Assembly (NCBI GenBank): GCA_004802705.1
Contig: SGPL01000012.1
Span: 1-64,000 of the forward strand
Source of the DNA: Bondarzewia mesenterica
Lineage: Eukaryota; Basidiomycota; Agaricomycetes; Russulales; Bondarzewiaceae
Direction of reading: 5' to 3'
Length of the DNA: 64,000 nt
Below are positions 56,182 to 64,000 of this stretch, piece by piece. Made by a program: the position numbers and the translations under genes. Every line of letters begins with the position of its first letter. Position 1 is the first letter of the stretch. The notes beneath the pieces were generated by a model. It did no database searches, was not told the DNA's origin, and saw only the letters and a program-made list of their open reading frames with translations.

Positions 56182-58497
56182 TTACTCTTTGGCTTTTGAT
56201 GAGAATGATGGATGCAAGATCTGTTCGTGAAGGGCCTTGCCCGCAGGAACCTACACGAGCATGATGGCATGATCAGCGATATAAAAAGGGTCTTTAGTGC
56301 GTTTCACTTACCATAGGGAACACATGCTCATTTGTCTCCACTATGCACTCCATCAGAACAGGCCGGTGCCCGTCGTATGCTAGGAATTCCTTCATCTTCG
56401 CCGGCAACTCGCTTGCATTCTTCACGCGGATGGCATGCACACCCATCGCCTTCGCGAGCATGACAAAGTCAGGGTTCGTCATGCGCGTATGTGAGTAGCG
56501 ACGGTCGTAGAACAAGTCTGCGCGCAATGTCATAAGCATCTCAAGCGAACATTCAACGATGGGCTGATCGTACCTTGCCATTGGAGAACCATGCCCTGGA
56601 ACTCGTTGTTCAACACCAGAACCTTCACCCCGATGTTGTACTGCGAGGCGGTTGCCAATTCCATCGCAGTCATACTAAATGAAGCGTCGCCATCAACGTC
56701 GACAACAGTCTTATGTGGCGCAGCAACCTTGGCGCCAATGGCAGCCGGGAGACCAAAGCCCATAGTCTAGAAATGAGAAATCCGTGAGCATCAAAAATAT
56801 GCACCTTGATGTGAGTATACGCACTCCCAGACCACCTGATGTGACCATCGAGCGGGGATGCCGCCACCTGTAATGCTGTGCTGCCCACATCTGGTGCTGA
56901 CCGACACCAGTCGAGATGATGACGTTCTCCTTGAATGCCTCTGTCTGTCTGTCCAACTCCTCGATGACCTCCTGAGGTTTCATCTTCTCTCCCTGTTCCG
57001 GTTTGCTCTTGATATAAGTGAAGGGATATTTCGCCTTCCACTCTTTGATGTCCCGGAACCAGGGTGCACGTTCCGAGTACTTGATCATGGGGAGCAGAGC
57101 AGACAAGTTCGACGTCACGTCGCCGAGGATGGGAATGGACGCGTCGACGACCTTGTTGACGTTCTTCGGCTGGATCTCGAAGTGAATGATCCCGCCCCGC
57201 CCTTGAGCGGCAGCGGCACGAGCTGCCGGCGCAAACGTATCGACCTTGCCAGTTACACGATCGTCGAAACGAGCACCGAGAGCGATGATGACGTCTGCCT
57301 CCTGCATTGCGAGATTGGCATACGCGCTTCCATGCATGCCCAGCATGTGCAGACTTTTCTCGTTTGTCTCATCGAACGCACCGAGACCCTGCAACGTCGT
57401 CGTCACAGGGATGTTACCCTCCTTCGACAGCTGAGCGAGGAACTTTGGCCCCAGGGATGACTGAAGGACACCATTACCAGCATAGACGATAGGTCGTTTG
57501 GCCTGATTGATGAGATCCGCCGCTTGTCTGATAAGATCGATATCTGAAGGAGCGAAAGCAGGACTCAGGGGATTCGTAGGAAGGCCCAGAGAGGATCCGG
57601 GAGTGGTCGCCTTGAATGGCAGAGGAGTGCGGAGGATGCCGGCGGTGACATCCTTGGGCAAGTCGACGAGAACGGGACCTGGGCGGCCAGAGGTGGCGAT
57701 CTTGAATGCCTCGTTGATACGCCGAGGAAGCTCTGCAATGTCCTTGACCATGACATTCCACTTCGTGCAGCTGCGCGAGATACCAACGATGTCGGCCTCT
57801 TGGAAGGCATCGGAACCAATGGCGGATGTCGCTACTTGCCCACAGAACACTACCAACGGTATACCGTCGCTCATAGCATCCTGCATTGGTGTTACAACAT
57901 TCGTAGCACCAGGGCCGGAGGTCACGAGAATGACACCGGGCTTCCCGGATACGCGAGCATACCCTTCGGCCATATGACCTGCACCTTGCTCATGTCTTGG
58001 GAGAACGAAATCAAAATGCTCCGAGTTATGAATGGCATCAAAGACGGGTAGGATGGCTCCACCGGGGTAACCGAAGATATGCTTGACATCGTGGCGAAGC
58101 ATCATCTCGTTGAAGATCTGGCCTCCGGTGAGACCGACAAAGGAGTGGTCGAGAGGTGCATTTGGCTGAGGCCCAAGAGTAGGAGGTGGGTGGGGTACCT
58201 TATTTTTTGTGGGCAGCTGCTGGAATCCAGGTGCAGGTGACGGGCGACTAGTGCATACGTTGAAGTAAAGTCATGCGCGGAGCAGACGAGAATAGCTTAC
58301 ACGGAAGGAGAGACAACGGCGTGTTGGGTCGATGAACGGCTGATATTGCGAGCATGCTCTTTTACCCTCGATCTCGCCTCCAAGTACGATGGATTTGAAG
58401 CAGCCGTCGAGCGTGCACGGGTAAAGGAAAGGGAGCATGATGCCTTGGAAGCGCTTGCTGCGCGCATTGTTGGCGTTGACATTGCTGACAGGGCCAT
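56182..58497 (-). CDS. ilv2: Acetolactate synthase catalytic subunit, mitochondrial
   Basis: Catalyses the first common step of valine, leucine and isoleucine synthesis, using thiamine diphosphate and FAD. The N-terminus ([20 protein letters not shown]) is a Ser/Arg-rich mitochondrial presequence. [12 protein letters not shown] and [16 protein letters not shown] contain the catalytic Glu; [20 protein letters not shown] and the ThDP motif [14 protein letters not shown] with [13 protein letters not shown] follow. The last exon encodes [17 protein letters not shown]. An Ala stands at the position usually Pro in [15 protein letters not shown], a known sulfonylurea-response site. The start could also be 58569 (in frame). 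The head-to-head neighbour encodes a mitochondrial tRNA enzyme. Confidence 0.95.
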
Positions 58498-58734
58498 TTT
58501 TTGGAAGGCAACGAGGCCGGTTAGAGTCAAATGAAAGGAAGGAGGCAGAAGTCGCTGGCAAAGAGTCACTTTCAGTTGCTAAAACCAAAAGTATTTCGGA
58601 CTTATTCAAATGACTCAGTATGCTAGTCCGCATATATCCGACGCCACAAAATTCCAGATTCAGGCCGTGCGAAGGTTTTTCACGTGATAGCGCCTACTTC
58701 GGCGCGTCGGCGCTGCTTTTCGTCTCAACAATTC
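58498..58734. promoter_or_regulatory. Short bidirectional promoter of ilv2 and the tRNA thiolase gene
   Basis: Only 237 bp separate two divergent start codons, so the promoters must overlap. It contains CACGTG at 58681-58686; on the minus strand the context is ATCACGTGAAAAACC, matching ATCACGTGCTAAACC upstream of Trf4 at all but two positions. Confidence 0.6.
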
Positions 58735-60388
58735 ATGCAGTGGGTGAGGGCGTTGAGACACGCTCGACTTCGGAATCATGCAAGTCCATCACTACCTCAT
58801 AGGGGAGACAAGGGTTTGTTCTTGTTGCATATCATAGGGAATTTATCATTGAGCGACTCTATCCAGTGGTGGTGGCGATGTCAGGAGGAGTCGACTCGTC
58901 CGTAACAGCGCAGCTTTTGGCACGGAAGGTACGTCGGAAGAACCGTGGCTGCCGTCTAATTTCACCGAGAGACCGACAGCGTGCAAGGATTATAATCTCT
59001 CCGCTGTATACATGCGAAATTGGGACACGCGGGACGAGTCCGGCACGGACAAGGGATGCGAGTGGGAGAAGGACTGGGAAGATGTTCAGCGCGTGTGTAG
59101 GAAGCTCGACATACCTTGTCAGATGGTTTGTCTTCCACCATATCTATAACCTTGATCGTTGAATGATATGAAGAATAAGCTTAGATTGATTTGTCGCGCG
59201 AATATTGGCTTCGCGTTTTTGAGCCATCTCTCAAAGCTTGGGAAACTGGTGACACACCCAACCCAGATATATGGTGTAACAGGTATGTACACAAAAAGAA
59301 GCCGTCTAAGTCCCTCAGTTCTAGACAGGCTAATGGCGATGTGAACAGAGAGGTCAAGTTTGGTGCCCTTATGGACCATCTCACAGAAGACACGCAGTAT
59401 CTTGCAACAGGTTTGCTACATTTTTTTCTATTCATAGAATCGCCAAAATTTTATCATTTTCTTGCACGCTATAGGCCATTATGCACGCAAAGGCTATAAT
59501 TCACCTTCTGGTCGTCCTCAGCTCCTTCGTCCTCTCGATCGTCATAAAGACCAGACTTACTATTTATCCTCCATAACTGAAATCAGCCTCTCAAAGTCGA
59601 TCTTCCCCCTAGCAGACCTCCGCAAAGACGAAGTTCGTGAGATAGCTAAGCGTGCAGGGTTACATACGGCTTCAAGAGAAGAAAGCATGGGTATATGTTT
59701 CGTCGGGGAGAAGCGTAGCTTCAACGAATTCCTCGGTGATTTCATATGCTCCCTCCACCCAATATTCTGGCTGAGTTGTCTACCCATAGCCAATTATCTA
59801 CCGCCAAAACCAGGTCCTATAATTGATCTAACTACAGGTCGCACAGTCGGTGAACACCAAGGCCTTTGGACTTACACCATCGGCCAAGGTGCCAAGATTC
59901 GAGGTATGCCCGAGAGGCTCTTCGTCACCCGCAAAGATAAAGACCGAAACACAATATGGGTAGTACCAAGCAAGTAAATAATACACCATCTCCTCCCTCA
60001 TTGCATGTATTTTTGTTGATGAGTTGTCTTCAGACACTCAGACTTACTCGTGTCGAATATTCGCGCCAAGAACTGGTCTTGGATATGGGCTGACCAGCCG
60101 CCGCCTGCTATCGACACGGCGGAAGGCTTTCGTGCTCGCATGCAGTTCCGACATCGTATGATGGATGTTGCCTGTGCCGTATACAGGTACACCTCTCGCT
60201 CATTTCCTTTTGCATGTTGATATATCTTGACTCTTCTCAGGAAAGGAGATGGATCTATCTTGATCACCCTTGACGAACCTCAAAAAGCTGCTGCGACAGG
60301 ACAAATTGCTGCTATCTGGGACGGACCATGGTGTCTAGGATGCGGGACGATTGACGCCGTTTATTCGCCAACATCGGAGCCCTCATAA
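58735..60388 (+). CDS. slm3: Mitochondrial tRNA-specific 2-thiouridylase (MnmA/TRMU/Slm3)
   Basis: Thiolates U34 of mitochondrial tRNAs for Lys, Glu and Gln. The start at 58735 gives MQWVRALRHARLRNHASPSL, a basic presequence, then a GTTTGT intron to VVVAMSGGVDSSVTAQLLAR, the PP-loop ATP site. The two catalytic Cys are in GDTPNPDIWCNREVKFGAL and SMGICFVGEKR. ATGHYARKGY and KDQTYYLSSI are further signature blocks; NYLPPKPGPIIDL follows an intron that removes GTGATT to CATAG. The C-terminal beta-barrel runs GEHQGLWTYTIGQGAKIRGM to the stop at 60388. Introns are numerous and short. Confidence 0.92.
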
Positions 60389-60864
60389 CCAGGTCCATTT
60401 CAATGCACTCAGTCTCGCCGTGCCCGCTTTCTGGGCGGTAATCTCGCGTCCTTCACATATCCCATTCTCTGATATCTACAAGAAAGTAGCCAGGTGTGCT
60501 CAAACACATGGCTTGACTTCATGAGAGTATATATTGTCTGGGATAGACTAACTCTGACAGCATGGAAAGTAGATGGAAAGTAGATGGTGAACATTACTGG
60601 TGATGGAATTTGGCGGAGTCAGAGATCGCGAGGGTGTTCGTCAATCAATCATGAATACTATTGATACTCGTCTACTGCAGAGCGGATCGTATCGGGTGTA
60701 GATTGTAGCTGAGGTCCAAAAAAAATCTGAAAAGGTCAAGTTAGAATGTCTCGGCAATATCTAGACCAGTGTCATGAGTACGGAATGCGGCTGCAGGAAC
60801 TGCGAGCAACGGAATGAGTGCGATCTGACACCTATTTTCCGAGAAACACGGTCGGACCAAATTC
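60389..60864. other. Convergent 3' region
   Basis: 476 bp between the tRNA thiolase and the F-box-like gene, which face each other. No gene seen. Confidence 0.5.
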
Positions 60865-62412
60865 TCAGTCGTGTTGTCCGTTAGGGAAGATTTCGAGAAG
60901 GAACCGTGTGATTGACGAGTCCCAGTGATGCGTAGGAAGTCTAATGGCTAACAAGAGCGACGGCAGTGAAATCTGCTGAGCATGATCCCAGTCTCGTTTA
61001 AAGCTACCATAAGCGGCCCAACAACTTGGCAGCGCCAGATCAAGATGAAGGTAGGAGAGGTGGGGGCAATGCTTCGCGAGGTGTATCAAACCGTCGACGG
61101 TCATTCTTGGGGCGTGCTCCTGCAAACCCAGAGACTTCGAGACCGACCAAAAGTGCGCATGACGGAGGCAAGGCCAGGACGACGGCATGGCTTCCAGGAA
61201 AGAGTTGTCAAGGTCAACTTTCCAGTAGGAGAAATTAAAATACTCCATCCTGTGGAAGCTGAACAGTGGTTCCAGCTCCTGTATGCCGTAGATAGGAAAT
61301 TCTGAGGGATCTTGGTCATCGAGAAAGTCCTCAGCAAACTCGTTAAGACTAAGGTCGAAATCCCGTAGCATATCGACCGAGCAATGCTCCGAGACAACAA
61401 AACAGAAGTGTCCCATGATACCTTCCGGGGCCCAGGAGTTCGGGCAATTGACAGAGATACGCTCGATGTCGCGACGCTCGCGAAAGGATTCGAAAAGGCC
61501 GATGCTAGCCCAAAGATTGATGTCCGAGATGTCAATGGTATGAAGGGCGGGGAAGAGGGAATTCTCGGAAGCCAGGGAAACGATCGATCTAGTGTCCAAC
61601 TCCGAGACCAACATGTCCAGTTCCTGCAGCTGAGGCATCATGGAAACGTGGGCTAAGGCTTCGGCTGTCAAATTGACTGCCACCGAGAGAACCGTGAGCG
61701 GCGGTGATGTCAACAGCAACTCAGAAACCTGTGGTTTTAATTTCTCAGTGTGAACGTTATCATAGGTATCGTTTGTTTTGAGCATGACGGTTAGCTCGCG
61801 TAGGGAGGGGAAAGCCGTGGACAATGGCGGCACACTGCCATTCTCCAGATAAGACGGATTAATGCTCAGGTGTTCGAGAGAAGGGCTGGAAAAAAGGGAG
61901 AAGCAGGAGAAGATGCGCTGACGCTGAGCCTCATCGTGGATGTTCCATACGAGATGCTTCAAGTTGGGCAGCAAAGGACCAGCGCGTCTACGCTCGCTGA
62001 GTTGATGGAATATGAACTCCGCTACAGCAACATCGTCGTTGACCCACAAGTTCTTGATGCGGGGCGCATAGAAATAAAATCTGGTCCACATATCATCTGC
62101 CGGTGGGTTCTTATAAACTTGATCAGAACTGATGCATGTCAATACGCTGGTACAGTCGCTCACTGTGTTGGAGAGCACAAGGCAGTTCAAGAGATGAGCA
62201 GGCGAAGGCAACACTCGCCATAAGGCATCAAGAGCTGGATTCATGAAAGATCTTGCTACTCTGGCGAGAGCTACGGCTCCCTGCCATGCTTTTGCATCAA
62301 CTATCGGACACGGTTCTGCCGCGCCATTAATCGAATATTCGAGATCATTGGGTGGAAGGAGGTGTCCAATGATTTCCAGCAGGATATCGGGTACATCCAA
62401 GCAACGATGCAT
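60865..62412 (-). CDS. F-box/LRR-like protein
   Basis: A single-exon frame of 515 residues. It opens MHRCLDVPDILLEIIGHLLP, a degenerate F-box, then ALARVARSFMNPALDALWRV, the typical Agaricomycete continuation. The remainder is irregular Leu-rich repeats such as LPNLKHLVWNIHD and SPSLEHLSINPSYLENG. Proteins like this recruit substrates to SCF ubiquitin ligases, and the family is hugely expanded in mushrooms. Nothing identifies the target. Confidence 0.85.
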   Translation of the reverse strand: MHRCLDVPDILLEIIGHLLPPNDLEYSINGAAEPCPIVDAKAWQGAVALARVARSFMNPALDALWRVLPSPAHLLNCLVLSNTVSDCTSVLTCISSDQVYKNPPADDMWTRFYFYAPRIKNLWVNDDVAVAEFIFHQLSERRRAGPLLPNLKHLVWNIHDEAQRQRIFSCFSLFSSPSLEHLSINPSYLENGSVPPLSTAFPSLRELTVMLKTNDTYDNVHTEKLKPQVSELLLTSPPLTVLSVAVNLTAEALAHVSMMPQLQELDMLVSELDTRSIVSLASENSLFPALHTIDISDINLWASIGLFESFRERRDIERISVNCPNSWAPEGIMGHFCFVVSEHCSVDMLRDFDLSLNEFAEDFLDDQDPSEFPIYGIQELEPLFSFHRMEYFNFSYWKVDLDNSFLEAMPSSWPCLRHAHFWSVSKSLGLQEHAPRMTVDGLIHLAKHCPHLSYLHLDLALPSCWAAYGSFKRDWDHAQQISLPSLLLAIRLPTHHWDSSITRFLLEIFPNGQHD

Positions 62413-63538
62413 TTTTTTAGGGAAAAGGAAAGACTTAAAACGCAGTCAGTCCATGATGAGCACAATATGTCATAGTCCTGATCAAAGACGACGAAGGTCT
62501 GCTCACTTGTTTTCAGGAAGCTTGATGATAGTCCCAGGGGCTTTGTCAAAATTCCATGAAATATGACAGTGACAATAGGCTATAGTTCACGAGGTTGGAG
62601 GTGTTAGCAATTAGAGGACTGCATATATACATATTCCGCACCTTGGCGCCAGCTTCCTACATATAAACGGCTCGAATCCTCATTATTGTCAATAAGTAGC
62701 CAGCTCACCTCAAAGAGTCCTTGACGACGATGTCGAATACGGGTCCTACTATAGTGACTATCTTCCGCGCGAGGAAAGTATATAGTTGTATACAAAACCA
62801 GATATCAGCGTCACGTACCCGATGGGCCAAAACAATGTTCTGGCGGTCTTCTGCGGTGTTTATACCACAATAATAATGCCTTCTAACTGGAGAAGACAAT
62901 AATGTGCTTACGCGAGGTCAGACCGAGGCTTATTGTCAGAAAGCCCATCAAAGGCAATAGGCTGCAGTCCTCTCAAGTCTTGACGACAGAATTGTACTTT
63001 GTTCAAACGCTGAAATGCATATCACATGCGCTCAAGCGACACAATACACAAAAGCCATTGTCTACACAGGTTATTCTTCGAACGAACGTACCCGCATCGA
63101 TTCATTCTTCGCACTTCTCACGGGCATACTTGTATTGAATCGACTGGAGATGGTGGATGATAAATGTGTGATTGAGTTCATCGGTACGAGCAACGTGCAA
63201 CCGTCGTGCCTTCCTAGCGACAGGAACCCCGCAAAACGCAGTTTGAAGGAGAACGCTTCGAGGATAAACACAACATGCGGGAACGAGCTCGGGAGGAAGT
63301 GGGTGAGAGGGAAGCGCGGCGGCTATCATCGCCCTACGCATCACGGAGCGATGCGGCCAAATCGCACGACGAGTACAGAGGGCCCTGTACGCACGCAGAG
63401 TCGCATATGATAATACGGGCCGGGGGAGCAGTCAAGAGTTCCAATTCCATCAAAGTTTCAGATGTGGCGCGACCTTGGCCCAAGGCAAGATGTGATATGC
63501 GCAGGGCGACCAGCGATAGACCGCGAGTCCCCCGGCGT
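62413..63538. other. Intergenic: F-box gene promoter and 3' side of the Upf1-like gene
   Basis: 1.1 kb without supported genes. ORFs of up to 131 codons on the plus strand (63015-63410) carry no recognisable motif. No tRNA or repeat stands out. Confidence 0.45.
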
Positions 63539-64000
63539 TCAAAACGCCGTGACCCCGCTCTGCGTCGCCGCATACTGGCTCTTCATGTCGTCCAAATCGG
63601 CCGCCTCATCCTGGCTCTTGTAATCGTACGCGCTGCTCATGCTGCCAATCTCGGACGTCCCCGCCACGCTGGAGAAACTCGTCCTTCGCCTCAGTCTATC
63701 GCTCTGCGAGTACGCCACACGATCGGAGGGGCCGCCCACGATGATGCTGCTGCTATCTGCCGGACCATCCTGCGAGATGATGGATGAGGCGTACGAACCA
63801 TACGCGCTACGTTTTACTCCTCCCGAACCGCGCTGCATGCCAGCCGCAAAAGGGCCGGAAGCGGAGAACATAGGTAAACCAGATGAATAGGTCGCTTGGG
63901 AGCGCAGAGATTGAACGTCAGAGGGAATATAGTTCAGCGGGTCATGCGTGCGATAGAAAGATGTGTCGAAGCGGCTGGGTGTACCAGAGCTCATTGGCGT
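63539..64000 (-). CDS. upf1: C-terminal tail of a probable RNA helicase Upf1
   Basis: The frame runs off the right edge and ends at 63539. It is Ser/Gln-rich with several SQ/TQ sites (LRSQATY, IISQDG, AYSQSD, YKSQDE, MKSQYAATQSG). It closes DDMKSQYAATQSGVTAF, which resembles the SQ-rich tail of Upf1, where PIK-like kinases phosphorylate SQ/TQ. No helicase motif is within the window, so the name is inference. An ATG at 63994 is probably internal. Confidence 0.5.
   Translation of the reverse strand, partial: TPMSSGTPSRFDTSFYRTHDPLNYIPSDVQSLRSQATYSSGLPMFSASGPFAAGMQRGSGGVKRSAYGSYASSIISQDGPADSSSIIVGGPSDRVAYSQSDRLRRRTSFSSVAGTSEIGSMSSAYDYKSQDEAADLDDMKSQYAATQSGVTAF

Noticed and set aside
1..64000. 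CRISPR arrays, rRNA, intact transposons, biosynthetic cluster
   Set aside because: I looked for repeat-spacer periodicity, reverse transcriptase or transposase motifs, and PKS/NRPS signatures and saw none.

Overview
The window is nuclear DNA of a filamentous basidiomycete, most likely an Agaricomycete. Genes lie on both strands about every 3 kb. They are cut by many 45-90 nt GT-AG introns, and they encode fungal core proteins: PMT2-type O-mannosyltransferase, Mif2/CENP-C, acetolactate synthase, Hel2 and fibrillarin. The two most lineage-typical items are a Crinkler-like NTPase and an F-box/LRR-like protein. There are no operons, no CRISPR array and no intact transposon. A few N bases (29106-29121, 47671, 47758) mark unresolved assembly.

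Left arm (1-24.1 kb) is gene-dense. In order: the N-terminus of an unknown protein (minus, runs off the edge); a Ubp3/USP10-like deubiquitinase (minus); a 958-residue coiled-coil protein (minus); the Hel2/ZNF598 ribosome-collision E3 ligase (plus); PMT2 (minus); fibrillarin/Nop1 (minus); an unknown protein (plus, divergent from fibrillarin); a SAPS-domain regulator of PP6/Sit4 phosphatase (minus); and the AP-2 mu subunit (minus).

Middle (24.1-39.6 kb) is gene-poor. The only confident gene is a 257-residue unknown protein at 32.4 kb with a TATA box and a 5' UTR intron. The rest holds coding-like fragments with plausible splice signals (27.4, 29.7, 30.1-30.9, 38.8 kb), microsatellites and the N cluster. 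My models there are tentative.

Right arm (39.6-64 kb) is dense again: an intron-containing tRNA-Asn; a FAHD1-like acylpyruvase; two tandem damaged copies of a small alpha/beta-barrel-like gene; a Trf4/5 poly(A) polymerase (TRAMP); a disordered protein whose start codon is split by an intron; a Crinkler-like P-loop NTPase; a probable Mug135-like remnant; Mif2/CENP-C; Ilv2, head-to-head with a mitochondrial tRNA 2-thiouridylase across 237 bp; an F-box/LRR-like protein; and the C-terminal tail of a probable Upf1.

Several genes serve RNA and ribosome quality control (Hel2, Ubp3-like, Trf4, probable Upf1, fibrillarin), but they are scattered and I do not infer a functional cluster. The most notable sequence-level observations are four introns that need GC-AG borders to keep conserved motifs in frame, an extra A in an A7 tract of hel2, a shared ATCACGTG-type promoter motif, and an Ala at the Pro hotspot for sulfonylurea sensitivity in Ilv2.
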